Source: Azorhizobium sp943371865 (GTDB lineage Bacteria > Pseudomonadota > Alphaproteobacteria > Rhizobiales > Xanthobacteraceae). From it: a stretch of 64,000 nt of DNA. Position 1 is the first letter of the stretch. Each line of letters starts with the position of its first letter. Below, piece by piece: positions 26,500 through 35,236 of the stretch. The DNA is taken from assembly GCF_943371865.1 (NCBI RefSeq), contig NZ_CALRWL010000023.1:1-64000 (forward strand). Reading direction: 5' to 3'. A program made the translations under genes and the position numbers. A model generated the notes under the pieces. It was not told the origin of the DNA. It searched no databases and worked only from the letters and a program-made list of their open reading frames with translations.

Positions 26500-26796
26500 A
26501 TGGTCGAGCGGACCGTGCCTTGGGACATGGCGGATCATATGGCGACGCCGGAAGCGGTGGCCGCCTATCTGGAGGCCGCGTTCGAAGACGGCGACCCGGC
26601 CATCATCGCCGCTGCGCTCGGCGCCATTGCCCGCTCAAAGGGCATGACCGAGGTGGCCCGGCGTGCAGGTGTCACGCGCGAGGGATTGTACAAGGCCCTC
26701 AGCGCCGAAGGCGATCCGCGCCTGTCCACGCTATTGGGCGTCACCAAGGCGCTGGGGCTGCAGCTGACCGTGGTGGCGGAGCGCCCCGCGGCCTGA
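26500..26796 (+). CDS. Orphan HigA-type addiction-module antitoxin
   Basis: A 98-residue protein closely resembling the HigA-family antidote: PWDMADHMATPEAVAAYLEAAFEDGDP is the standard N-terminus and GMTEVARRAGVTREGLYKALSAEG forms the helix-turn-helix that would bind its operator. In known loci the RelE/HigB-like toxin gene lies just upstream; here no toxin is present on either side, since kdsD ends at 26391 and ampR begins on the opposite strand four bases after this gene. ATG 26500 with AAGAGGGG upstream is preferred to a GTG at 26434 inside the palindrome. Confidence 0.82.
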   Translation: MVERTVPWDMADHMATPEAVAAYLEAAFEDGDPAIIAAALGAIARSKGMTEVARRAGVTREGLYKALSAEGDPRLSTLLGVTKALGLQLTVVAERPAA

Positions 26797-26799
26797 TCG

Positions 26800-27681
26800 T
26801 CACGCCCCGTCCGGCGCCGCCGTTTGCGCCACCAGCCAGAGATGGAAGGCCTGCATGGCCGGGGTTTGCGGCCGCGAGCGCAGGCGGGTGAGCCAGTAGC
26901 GGCCGGCATCGATGCTCAGGGCGAAGGGCTGCACCAGCCGCTCGCTGGCCAGATCCGCCGCGAACAGCGCCGCCGGCAGCAGCGCCACGCCCAGTCCCGC
27001 CGCCGCCGCGCTCGCCATCACCGGTGAAGAATCGAACACCGGCCCGCGCAAGGTGGGGCAGGGGGTGCCGGCGGCAGCGAACCATCGGGTCCATTCCTCG
27101 GCGCGGTAGGAGCGCAGCAGCGGCAGGCCGGCGAGATCGGACGGCCGCGACAGGCCCCGCGCCAGCGCCGGGGCGCAGAGCGGGGCAAGGGGCGCGCTGA
27201 GCAGCGGGATCGCCTCGGTGCCGTGCCAGGCGCCGTCGCCGAAGCGGATGGCCAGATCCAGGCCCTCGCCGGCCAGATCCACCCGGTTGTTGTTGGTGAG
27301 CACCCGCAGATCGATGCCCGGATGGGCGAGGGTGAACTGGGCGAGGCGCGGCAGCAGCCAGCCGGTGGCGAATGTGCCCACCACCCCAACCGTGAGCACT
27401 TCGCGGAACTGTCCGCCTAAAAACTGGTCGAGCGTGGCGCCGATTCGATCAAAAGCGGCGCTCACCTGTGGCACCAGCGCCGCGCCCTCGTCGGTGAGGG
27501 CGAGGCCTCGGGGCAGGCGGCGGAACAAGGGGGCGCCCAGGCGCGCCTCCAGCCCCTTGATCTGATGGCTGACGGCGGCCTGGCTGACGCACAATTCCAT
27601 CGCCGCGCGGGTGATGCTCAGATGCCGCGCCGCTGCCTCGAAGGCGCGCAGGGCGTTCAGGGGCAGGTGCGGGCGTTCCAT
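26800..27681 (-). CDS. ampR: LysR-type regulator of beta-lactamase, AmpR-like
   Basis: A 293-residue LysR regulator. Residues 1-60 carry the winged helix-turn-helix (LNALRAFEAAARHLSITRAAMELCVSQAAVSHQIK). The effector domain matches enterobacterial AmpR throughout: VGVVGTFATGWLLPRL, NNNRVDLAGEGLDLAIRFGDGAWHGTEA, LLRSYRAEEW, GRYWLTRLRSRPQTPAM. AmpR senses muropeptides from cell-wall recycling and switches on the neighbouring beta-lactamase. It is divergent from the class A gene with 94 bases between starts, the classical arrangement. It could alternatively be a GcvA-like relative, but the conserved NNNRVD and RSYRxxEW tracts favour AmpR. Confidence 0.9.
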   Translation of the reverse strand: MERPHLPLNALRAFEAAARHLSITRAAMELCVSQAAVSHQIKGLEARLGAPLFRRLPRGLALTDEGAALVPQVSAAFDRIGATLDQFLGGQFREVLTVGVVGTFATGWLLPRLAQFTLAHPGIDLRVLTNNNRVDLAGEGLDLAIRFGDGAWHGTEAIPLLSAPLAPLCAPALARGLSRPSDLAGLPLLRSYRAEEWTRWFAAAGTPCPTLRGPVFDSSPVMASAAAAGLGVALLPAALFAADLASERLVQPFALSIDAGRYWLTRLRSRPQTPAMQAFHLWLVAQTAAPDGA

Positions 27682-27775
27682 GACGGTCCATTAGATTTTT
27701 TCATGTCGTGGACGAGATAACATCGTTTGTCCCGCGCCGTCCGCTTTTGCATGGTCGCCGCCCATGGAGGTGGAC
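27682..27775. promoter_or_regulatory. ampR-bla divergent control region
   Basis: This 94-base gap must hold both promoters and the AmpR site. A T-N11-A LysR box is present at 27691-27703 (TTAGATTTTTTCA) in a locally AT-rich tract. GGAGGT at 27766-27771 is the ribosome-binding site for the beta-lactamase. Confidence 0.5.
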
Positions 27776-28660
27776 ATGATTTCGAGACGTCATCTGATGC
27801 TGGCGGCCGGCGGTGCCGCATTCTGCTTGCCGGGGCTTGTGCCGGCGGGCGCCGCGCCGGCGTTTGGCGGTCCGGCCCTGGCGGCGGCGATCGTCGCGGC
27901 GGAGAAACAGAGTCAGGGCCGGCTGGGGGTCGCCGTGCGCGATACCGGCACCGGCGCCACCTTCGCGCATCGCGGCGACGAGCGCTTTCCCATGTGCAGC
28001 ACCTTCAAATTTCTATTGGCAGCCATGGTGCTGGCGGAAGTGGATGCGGGGCGCGAGCGCCTGGATCGCACCTTGCCCATCACCAAGGCCGATCTGGTGG
28101 CCTATTCGCCCATGACCGAGCCGCTGGTGGGAAGCGTGGCCAGTGTCGCCGCTCTGTGCGAGGCGGCCGTGACCCTGAGCGACAACACCGCCGCCAATGT
28201 GCTGCTTGCCGCCGTGGGCGGTCCCGCCGGGCTGACCGCCTTCCTGCGCCGCAGCGGCGATCCGGTGACCCGGCTAGATCGCAACGAGCCGACCCTCAAT
28301 GAAGGCACCCCCGGCGATCCGCGCGACACCACGACGCCATTGGCCATGGTGGGCGATCTGGATCGGCTGGTATTGGGCCGCGTGCTGACCCCGCCCTCCC
28401 GCGATCAGCTGGCGGCGTGGCTGGTGGCCAACCGCACCGGCGACACCCGCCTGCGGGCGGGACTGCCGAAGGGGTGGCGGGTGGGGGACAAGACCGGCAC
28501 CGGTCCCCGCGGCAGTATCAACGATATAGCGGTGATCTGGCCGCCGGGCCGGGCGCCGCTGCTGGTGACGAGCTATCTCACCCAGAGCCCGCTGGATGCG
28601 GCCGCCGGCAACGCCATCCATGCCCTGGTGGGGCAGGCGGTGGCGGCCGCGGCGGGGTGA
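27776..28660 (+). CDS. Class A beta-lactamase with twin-arginine signal
   Basis: A 294-residue serine beta-lactamase. All active-site elements are intact: S-T-F-K with Ser75 (standard Ser70), S-D-N at 135-137, E-P-T-L-N with Glu171 (standard Glu166), and K-T-G at 239-241. The leader ISRRHLMLAAGG is a twin-arginine signal, implying folded export to the periplasm. A cysteine precedes the catalytic serine (Cys74, standard position 69), as in KPC-type enzymes, but the partner Cys238 of those carbapenemases is absent (KTGTGPRG), so spectrum cannot be assumed. ATG 27776 is chosen for its GGAGGT; an in-frame ATG at 27764 lacks one. Confidence 0.92.
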   Translation: MISRRHLMLAAGGAAFCLPGLVPAGAAPAFGGPALAAAIVAAEKQSQGRLGVAVRDTGTGATFAHRGDERFPMCSTFKFLLAAMVLAEVDAGRERLDRTLPITKADLVAYSPMTEPLVGSVASVAALCEAAVTLSDNTAANVLLAAVGGPAGLTAFLRRSGDPVTRLDRNEPTLNEGTPGDPRDTTTPLAMVGDLDRLVLGRVLTPPSRDQLAAWLVANRTGDTRLRAGLPKGWRVGDKTGTGPRGSINDIAVIWPPGRAPLLVTSYLTQSPLDAAAGNAIHALVGQAVAAAAG

Positions 28661-28805
28661 GTCGCGGCTGTCCCGTGCACATCACCGCCCTGAGGGCGGC
28701 ACGCGAAGGGGGCATTCGGGTCTGCGCAGCCGTTCCTGATCCGGTTGCGGCAGCCGGATCGGAGAAAGCATCGTTCCCGAGAGCAAAGGGCCAGAGGCGG
28801 ATTCA

Positions 28806-28832
28806 CCGCTCAGGTTGCTTCAACCTGAGCGG
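28806..28832. repeat. Perfect 12-bp inverted repeat (hairpin element)
   Basis: CCGCTCAGGTTG and its exact complement flank a CTT loop between the convergent beta-lactamase and MCP-Cache genes. It is followed by GGATCTAG, in which the TAG stop of the leftward gene falls, much as the fic stop falls in GATCTAGG at the other palindrome of this window. No T-run follows, so it is more likely a dispersed palindromic element than a simple terminator. Confidence 0.6.
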
Positions 28833-28840
28833 ATCCGGAT

Positions 28841-29950
28841 CTAGCGGTGCTTGGTGATCTTCCGGTTTTTATGGCCGGGAATGGGCTTCTGGAGGATGAC
28901 GCCGGCCCATTCCATGCCGCGATAGGTCTCGTAGCCGGGGGTGAGGTGAAAGGCGGTGGTGCTGCCGTCGTCGCCATGCTCCACCGCGCTGCGGCGGTGG
29001 CGGGTGTCCAGCGGCACGGTCTCGATGAACTCGCCGCGCCGGTCGGACGAGGAGAGCACCCGGCCGGTGGCATCCACCAGCAGCACGCGGGAGCGCGCCG
29101 CCTCGTCGGGCGACAGCCGCACGCCTTCGATCACCGCGCGGGCCTGGGGCTCCCAGTCGAAATGGATGCCCAGCACGCCGATGGGCTTGCCATGGGTCTG
29201 TCCGCCCTCGCGCACCGCGGCGGCATAGGTGGCCACGGGGGCATTCTTCAGCGCATGGCAGGGCATGACGTCGGCCACCGCATATTCGTCGCCGGAGTGG
29301 GAGGCCATCGCCTGCTGGAACCAGCCTTCATGCGAGACGTCCATGCCGCGCAGGCCCGGATAGCGATCTGCCCGACCATGCGCCACCACCCGCCCATCCG
29401 GTGTGCAGATCCACAGGTCGAGGTATACGGTATACGCAGAGAGGATGACCCCCAGGCGGCGCTCCGCCTCGGCGACATTCTCATAGGTCGGATCGGCGGC
29501 GGCGACCACGGCGGCATCGGTGGCCCACCAGCGCACATCGCAGGTCCGCTCATAGAGATTGCGGTCGATGGTCTCGACGGCGTTGAGGCACAGATTGACC
29601 AATCGGTCGCCGCGCACGTCCAGCGCCATGCGCCGGCCCACGGCGCGCAACTCGTCCAGCGCGCTGCGCAGTTCGGTCTCCATGTCACTGGCCAACCTGC
29701 CGATTTCGGCGCTGACGGCTTTGACTTCTTCCGCCACCACCGCAAATCCCTTGCCCGCTTCGCCGGCGCGCGCGGCTTCGATGGTGGCATTGAGGGCGAG
29801 GATGCGGGTCTGGCCGGTAATGATCTGAATGGCGCGCGCCTTGCCCGCGGCCAAGGTTGCGGCGTGATCCGCCAATTGGATCACCTGCTCGGGGGAATCG
29901 GCGGCAACGGTGGTTGGAAGGGAAGCCATGGAACCATGCATTTCGGCCAT
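28841..29950 (-). CDS. Soluble MCP-Cache protein with reversed domain order
   Basis: About 369 residues. The N-terminal third is a shortened MCP signalling unit whose hairpin tip ILALNATIEAARAGEAGKGFAVVAEEVK (residues 50-77) is intact; only about 85 residues of the usual 250-residue domain are present. After the motif ERTCDVRWWATD (135-146) comes a Cache-type sensor to the C-terminus (LWICTPDGRVVAHG ... VLGIHFDWEPQA). There is no signal peptide or membrane segment, so sensor and signalling parts are both cytoplasmic. The start is uncertain: ATGs at 29950, 29941 and 29929 compete, and the frame stays open to 30136. Confidence 0.72.
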   Translation of the reverse strand: MAEMHGSMASLPTTVAADSPEQVIQLADHAATLAAGKARAIQIITGQTRILALNATIEAARAGEAGKGFAVVAEEVKAVSAEIGRLASDMETELRSALDELRAVGRRMALDVRGDRLVNLCLNAVETIDRNLYERTCDVRWWATDAAVVAAADPTYENVAEAERRLGVILSAYTVYLDLWICTPDGRVVAHGRADRYPGLRGMDVSHEGWFQQAMASHSGDEYAVADVMPCHALKNAPVATYAAAVREGGQTHGKPIGVLGIHFDWEPQARAVIEGVRLSPDEAARSRVLLVDATGRVLSSSDRRGEFIETVPLDTRHRRSAVEHGDDGSTTAFHLTPGYETYRGMEWAGVILQKPIPGHKNRKITKHR

Positions 29951-30377
29951 CCAATGTCTTGAGACAGTCTGCAACTGAATCTGCCTTGCAAAACACACGC
30001 CATTTTCTGAAAACAAAAGACTAATGGATTCGTTCGTGGACTCATGATTTGATATTGCGCTTCTTGAGCGAGAGTAGGCCCTGCGCTGTAGTGCCAATTG
30101 CAGGTCGTATATCTCTCGGAAAGTTGTGTACCTCATATGGGATACGTTTTGCGCTGAATATTGTTCGCTATATTATTTATCGGGCAGTGTCCGAACCGAT
30201 CAGCGAGCATTCACGGCGGTGAGGACCAGGCGAGGGGTGCGTCGGGGCTGCTCCGGGGGCCTCCGGTCAGGGCCTCTGTTCCGGGCCTCTGTTTCGCGCC
30301 TCCAGCATTCCGCGCATCCAGCTTAAGGACATGGCCACCGCACCTGGGCGCCGCATGCGGGACGCCTGCGGCGACGA
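29951..30377. other. Non-coding or uncertain stretch upstream of the MCP-Cache gene
   Basis: The part from 29951 to about 30190 is AT-rich and probably carries the promoter of the MCP-Cache gene, unless that gene starts at 30136, which would add 62 residues of unusual Ser/Arg/Asn-rich sequence. From 30190 to 30377 the sequence is GC-rich with no gene or structure I can support. Confidence 0.4.
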
Positions 30378-30818
30378 TCAGGCCGCGCCCACCACCAGGA
30401 CGGTGCCGTCCACCTTCAGAACGATCACCTTGGCACCGACGGGCAGGTCCGGCCCCTCGATACGCCAGACGCTGTCATCGATGCGCACCCGGCCGCTGCC
30501 CTCCACGATGGGCTCATCCAGGGTGAAGACCCGGCCCACGTGCCCCTCGGCCCGGCGATTGAGAAAGGGCCGGTCGCTGGCGGCGCCGGGGGCGGGGGTG
30601 ATGCGCCGGCCGATGAGGATCGCGGCCACCGCCAAAGCGGCAAAGGCCAGCACCTGCGCCTGCCAGCCCACCATCACCAGGAAGGCAAGGGCACCGGTGG
30701 CCAAAGCGGCGAGGCCCAGCCACAGCAGGAAGGCGCCGGGCAGCACGATTTCCGCCACCAGCAGCACGCCGCCGAGCACGAACCAGCCCCATGGGCCGGA
30801 TGTGAACAGGTCGCTCAT
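30378..30818 (-). CDS. NfeD-family membrane protein
   Basis: A 146-residue protein with three or four hydrophobic segments in residues 8-75 (WFVLGGVLLVAEIVLPGAFLLWLGLAALATG) and a C-terminal OB-fold beta-barrel (EGHVGRVFTLDEPIVEGSGRVRIDDSVWRIEGPD). This is the short NfeD form, the usual partner of SPFH/stomatin proteins in membrane microdomain organisation. It lies 48 bases downstream of the SPFH gene on the same strand, a conserved pairing (QmcA-YbbK in E. coli). The specific role is unknown. Confidence 0.88.
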   Translation of the reverse strand: MSDLFTSGPWGWFVLGGVLLVAEIVLPGAFLLWLGLAALATGALAFLVMVGWQAQVLAFAALAVAAILIGRRITPAPGAASDRPFLNRRAEGHVGRVFTLDEPIVEGSGRVRIDDSVWRIEGPDLPVGAKVIVLKVDGTVLVVGAA

Positions 30819-30866
30819 GGGCTGTTGCCTCCTGAAGGGGGGGGCAAGCGGGGCAGGGGCGCCCGC

Positions 30867-32096
30867 TCAGGCGTCGTCGCGGGGGCGCGCCACCGGCGGC
30901 GCGCCGGAAATGGCGCCGGGGCCGGACAGGCCCGGCCCCGACAGGAAACTGGCGCCCGGCACCGGGCTGGCATCGGGGGGCGTGGCCACGGCGGCGCTGG
31001 TGCCGAACGGCGAGGCGCTGGCGGTGGCGGGATTTCCCGTTGTCACCGGGTCCGCCTGCGAGCCCTGGCCGGCGCGGCCACGGCCGGCGGTGCTGGCTGC
31101 CGCGGGGGCGGATCCCACGGACGGGCCGGTGGGGGCGGTGGGGCGGCGGGTGCCGCCGGATGTGCCGCCATTGCCGCCGCCACCGAAGGCGTCGCGCGCC
31201 AGTTCGCCGATGCCGGAGAGGGTGGAGAGCAGGGCGGTGGCCTCATAGGGCATCAGCACCACCTTCTGGTTCGGCGCCTTGGCCAGGCTCTCGAACGCCT
31301 TCACATATTTCTCGGCGATGTAATAGTTCAGCGCCGCCGGCGAGCCCTCATTGATGGATTGCGACAGCACGCTGGTTGCCATGGCCTCGGCCTCCGCCAG
31401 CCGCTCGCGGGCTTCCGCGTCGCGCCGGGCCGCTTCCAGCCGGCCTTCGGCTTCCAGGATGCGGGCCTGCTTCTGGCCTTCTGCGCGCAGGATCTCGGAC
31501 TGGCGCTGGCCTTCCGCCTCCAGGATGACGGCGCGCTTCTCGCGCTCAGCCTTCATCTGCCGGCCCATGGCATTGACCAGATCGGCGGGAGGAACGATGT
31601 CGCGGATCTCGATGCGGGTGATCTTCACCCCCCAGGGGGCGGCGGCGGCATCCACCACATGCAGCAGCCGCTCATTGATCTCGTCGCGATGGGACAGCAG
31701 GGAATCCAGATCCATGGACCCCATCACGGTGCGGATGTTGGTCATGGTCAGGGCCATGATCGCCATGTCCAGGCGCGCCACCTCATAGGAGGCGCGGGCA
31801 GCGTCGAACACCTGGAAGAAGGCGATGCCGTCCACCGAGACGGTGGCATTGTCCTTGGTGATGACTTCCTGGGTGGGAACGTTGATGACCTGCTCCATCA
31901 CGTTCACCCGGTGGCCGATCCGGTCCACGAACGGGACGATGAGGTTGAGACCCGGCAGCAGGGTGCGGGTATAACGCTGGAACCGCTCCACCGTATATTG
32001 ATAGCCCTGGGGCACGGTCTTCACGCTGGCGATGACCACCACGATGGCGAGCACCAGCAGCACCAGCACGAAGATATTGGGGCCTGACAGCATCAT
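30867..32096 (-). CDS. SPFH/stomatin-like membrane protein (QmcA-type)
   Basis: A 409-residue protein. One N-terminal membrane segment (residues 5-26), then the SPFH domain (VPQGYQYTVERFQRYTRTLLPGLNLIVPFVDRIGHRVN), then a helical coiled region rich in Arg/Glu/Ala (MKAEREKRAVILEAEGQRQSEIL) that mediates oligomerisation. The last 100 or so residues are Gly/Ala/Pro low complexity, longer than in E. coli QmcA. It forms an operon with NfeD. Members assemble flotillin-like rings around membrane proteases; which partner is used here is not visible. Confidence 0.9.
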   Translation of the reverse strand: MMLSGPNIFVLVLLVLAIVVVIASVKTVPQGYQYTVERFQRYTRTLLPGLNLIVPFVDRIGHRVNVMEQVINVPTQEVITKDNATVSVDGIAFFQVFDAARASYEVARLDMAIMALTMTNIRTVMGSMDLDSLLSHRDEINERLLHVVDAAAAPWGVKITRIEIRDIVPPADLVNAMGRQMKAEREKRAVILEAEGQRQSEILRAEGQKQARILEAEGRLEAARRDAEARERLAEAEAMATSVLSQSINEGSPAALNYYIAEKYVKAFESLAKAPNQKVVLMPYEATALLSTLSGIGELARDAFGGGGNGGTSGGTRRPTAPTGPSVGSAPAAASTAGRGRAGQGSQADPVTTGNPATASASPFGTSAAVATPPDASPVPGASFLSGPGLSGPGAISGAPPVARPRDDA

Positions 32097-32196
32097 GGGT
32101 CTCTCCCGATGCTGACGGGAAGGTCAGCGCCCGGATAAGGCCATGGGCGCGGCTGGGGGGCAAGGGATGTGAGGGCGTTCCCGACGGATCGGGCGA

Positions 32197-33807
32197 TCAG
32201 CGGGCGCCGGCCACCCGTTCGCCGATCTGCCGGACGGCCAGTTCCGCCGAACTCAGCGCGCCTTCCTGCCAGCCGGGCACATGGCTGAAGACGTCGCCGG
32301 CCATATAGACCCGGTTCCACGGCAGTTGCGTCACCAACTGGCCGTAGACCGCCATGGTGGCGTCGTCCTCATAGCTCCAGCCGCCGGTGAAATACGGCAT
32401 CTTGGCCCAGGCCACCGACACCGCCGACCCGAGCCGCATGTTGCGGCGATAGTGGCCGGGATGGAGCTTCTCGCCGCCGGCCAGCGCCGCCGCGAACCGC
32501 CCCTCCAGCGGCAGCGCGCCGAGGCGCTCGGCGGCCGGTCCCCGGGCATAAGCGGCGGTGAGCACGCCGCTCGGGGCGCCGAAGCCGGCAGAGGGATACC
32601 AGATCTGGCTGATGTCATCCTTGGTGAAGCTGATGCCGCCGTAGATCTGGTCCTCTTCCTCCCAGAAGCGGCTGCGGGTTTCAAAGCCCACCTTGGTGGC
32701 GGCGACGAAGCGGATGGCCATGCAATTGGCTTTCACCGCCGCCGGCAGGTCCGGGGCAATGCCCGCGAACAAGGTCGGGGCCATGGTGGAGACCACGAAA
32801 TCCGTGCGCAATGTGGTGCCGTCGCCCAGCCGCAAGGTGACGCCGCCGTCATTCTGGGTGAGCTGCTGCACCGGCGTGCCGAGCCGCACCAGATCGCGCA
32901 ACTGGCGTCCGCCGGGCACATCCTGGCGCAGGAAGGCGGCCCAGATCATGTCCATGCCGCCCACCGGCTCCAGCAGCGAATTCTGCCAGGACAGCAGCAT
33001 GGAACTGAACAGGCCGAGGTCCGCCGCCTCGCTACCGATGATCTGCTCCAGCGGGATCGGCGGGCGCAGGGTGCCGGCGGCATCGCCGGCGCCGGGCGGC
33101 ACGGTGTAGCCGAGGCGCCGGGAGCCCTCGAACACCAAAGCGTCGCCGCGGGATTTCAGGTCGCCATAGACCTGCAGCAGGTGGCGCAGCGCCTCCTTGT
33201 CCGTGGCGGTGAGGGGCAGGTCCAAAGCCTGGCGGCGGATCGCCTTGTCCAAGAGTTCGGCCAAAGCGCCATAGAGGCTGTAGCGCAGATCGCCCAATGG
33301 CACCGGCCGGCCGCCGTTGAAGGCGTCGCTCTGGAACAGGTTGGTCTCGGACATGAAGATATAGGGCTCAAGCGCCACGCCCAGGCGGCGGCACCAGTCC
33401 AGCACCACGCCGTGATTGCGCGGGATGCGCCCGGCGCCGGCATTGAAATAGGCGCCCTCGCCGATGAAATCGATGCTCTGGCGCGGGCCGTCGGTCTCGG
33501 CGAAGGACTGGCCGTTGCGCAGGGTATAGCTGCGCCCGCCGCAGCGCCCGTTGGCTTCCACGATGGTGACGTCGAAGCCGCCCCGCGCCAGCAGCAGGCC
33601 GGTACACAGCCCGGCGAGGCCGGCGCCGATCACCGCCACGCTGCGCCCGCGCCCGAGATCCGGCGGCAGGCGCGGCGGTTCGGCGCGGGCCGGGGGAATG
33701 GCCAGGAAACCCAGGGCGGACAAGGCCTCGAAGGCGAGGCCCAGGCCCCCCAGCTGGCCCATGCGCAGGATGAGCTTGCGCCGGGTGAGTGCCTGAAAGT
33801 CCGCCAT
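32197..33807 (-). CDS. Flavin amine-oxidase-type FAD oxidoreductase, probably exported
   Basis: A 536-residue flavoprotein. The FAD dinucleotide fold is SVAVIGAGLAGLCTGLLLARGGFDVTIVEA (residues 56-85), followed by GGRSYT, which matches the amine-oxidase GG doublet region. The C-terminus has WSYEDDATMAVYGQL and VYMAGDVFSHVPGWQEGALSSAE, the second FAD-contact segment of this superfamily. The leader has TRRKLILRMG then a hydrophobic stretch and ARA, compatible with a twin-arginine signal. Closest named functions would be L-amino-acid or monoamine oxidases; substrate unknown. It stands 107 bases from hemH upstream. Confidence 0.82.
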   Translation of the reverse strand: MADFQALTRRKLILRMGQLGGLGLAFEALSALGFLAIPPARAEPPRLPPDLGRGRSVAVIGAGLAGLCTGLLLARGGFDVTIVEANGRCGGRSYTLRNGQSFAETDGPRQSIDFIGEGAYFNAGAGRIPRNHGVVLDWCRRLGVALEPYIFMSETNLFQSDAFNGGRPVPLGDLRYSLYGALAELLDKAIRRQALDLPLTATDKEALRHLLQVYGDLKSRGDALVFEGSRRLGYTVPPGAGDAAGTLRPPIPLEQIIGSEAADLGLFSSMLLSWQNSLLEPVGGMDMIWAAFLRQDVPGGRQLRDLVRLGTPVQQLTQNDGGVTLRLGDGTTLRTDFVVSTMAPTLFAGIAPDLPAAVKANCMAIRFVAATKVGFETRSRFWEEEDQIYGGISFTKDDISQIWYPSAGFGAPSGVLTAAYARGPAAERLGALPLEGRFAAALAGGEKLHPGHYRRNMRLGSAVSVAWAKMPYFTGGWSYEDDATMAVYGQLVTQLPWNRVYMAGDVFSHVPGWQEGALSSAELAVRQIGERVAGAR

Positions 33808-33914
33808 CGTCTGATCCCCTGCCGAGCCGGCGCGACGCTAGCTTGAGCCGGGCCGTGGAACAAGGCGTCGGAGCGGCCCCGGCGGCGGGGCCGCCGGGAG
33901 ATCGCGAGACAGGC

Positions 33915-34988
33915 TCAGGGGGCGATCCAGCCGGAGAGTTCGCGCAGCACCACCGCTTCGATCACCCGCATGCCCTGGTCGCTGTCATTGAGGCAGGGGA
34001 TGGCGGCGAAGTTCTCGCCGCCATTGTGATGGAAGATCTCGGCATTCTCGACGCCGATTTCTTCCAGGGTCTCCAGGCAATCGGCGGTGAAGCCGGGATT
34101 GACGATGGCCATGCGCTTCACGCCGCTCTTGGCCAGGGCTTCCACGGTCTTGTCCGTATAAGGCTGGAGCCATTCCTCATTACCGAAGCGCGACTGGAAG
34201 GTGAGGCGCAATTTCTCCGCCGACATGCCCAGGCGCTCGCGCATCAGGCGGGCGGTCTTGGCGCACTGGCAGTGATAGGGATCGCCCTTCAGCAGATAGG
34301 ATTTCGGCACGCCGTGGAATGAGGCCAGGATCACCTCCGGCTCGAAATCCAGCGCCTTGAGATGGCCTTCCAGCGAGGTGCAGATGGCATCGATATAGAC
34401 CGGGTCGTCATGCCAGTTGGGCGCCACGCGGATGAAGGGCTGCCAGCGCATGGCTTTCAGCGCATCAAACGCCTTGTCGCACACCGTGGCCGAGGTGGCG
34501 GCGGCATATTGCGGATACATGGGCACGATCAGGATGCGCTCGCAGCCCTGCTTTTGCAGCGCCTCGATGCGCTCGGCGATGGGCGGCTTGCCGTAGCGCA
34601 TGGCCCAGTCCACCACCACGCGCGGATCGCGCCCGGCGATCATGGCCGCCATCTTCTCCGCCTGGGAGCGGGTGATGGTCTTCAGCGGGCCTTCGTTGCG
34701 CTCATTGTTCCAGATGGTGGCGTAGTCCTTGCCCTTCCGGCCGGGGCGCACCGTGAGGATGATGCCGTTGAGAATCACCCACCACAACGCGCGGTTGACC
34801 TCGATCACCCGCGAATCGGACAGGAATTCCTTCAGATAGCGCCGCATGGACCAGTAATCGGTGCCCTCCGGCGTGCCGAGATTGACCAGCAGCACGCCGA
34901 TGCGCCCGAACGGCACCTTCGGATGGCCGTCGGGAAAATGGCGCGGATCGCCGGCGGGCGCGGGGGGGATGGTCTCGGTGGGGATCAT
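33915..34988 (-). CDS. hemH: Ferrochelatase
   Basis: A 357-residue enzyme inserting Fe2+ into protoporphyrin IX, the last step of haem synthesis. Conserved tracts include IGVLLVNLGTPEGTDYWSMRRYLKEFLSD at the N-terminus, RILIVPMYPQYAAATSATV, the catalytic histidine in ILASFHGVPKSYLLKGDPYHCQC, and FTADCLETLEEIGVENAEIF near the end. Length is normal for alphaproteobacterial HemH. The start at 34988 adds a short Pro-rich leader before the conserved core; alternatives downstream lack ATG codons. It lies between a flavoprotein gene and tRNA-Val. Confidence 0.95.
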   Translation of the reverse strand: MIPTETIPPAPAGDPRHFPDGHPKVPFGRIGVLLVNLGTPEGTDYWSMRRYLKEFLSDSRVIEVNRALWWVILNGIILTVRPGRKGKDYATIWNNERNEGPLKTITRSQAEKMAAMIAGRDPRVVVDWAMRYGKPPIAERIEALQKQGCERILIVPMYPQYAAATSATVCDKAFDALKAMRWQPFIRVAPNWHDDPVYIDAICTSLEGHLKALDFEPEVILASFHGVPKSYLLKGDPYHCQCAKTARLMRERLGMSAEKLRLTFQSRFGNEEWLQPYTDKTVEALAKSGVKRMAIVNPGFTADCLETLEEIGVENAEIFHHNGGENFAAIPCLNDSDQGMRVIEAVVLRELSGWIAP

Positions 34989-35236
34989 TCAAGGCACCTC
35001 TGGAACGCGACATGGCCTTGCGCGCGCGTGCTCGTCAATGCGCGCGGTGGCCGCGCGGGGCGCACCGGGCCGCAGGACAGCATGCGCAGGCCAGGAGAGA
35101 ACCACGGCGCATGGCCACGGCTTGGCTGGTGATACGGACCGGCGGGCCGCTTGGATCGTCGGCGCATGGCATCCAATGCGCAGCCCGACGCGTGCCGTCT
35201 ATGCTTTGAGCTGCAACGATAATCGGGAGGGGCGGA

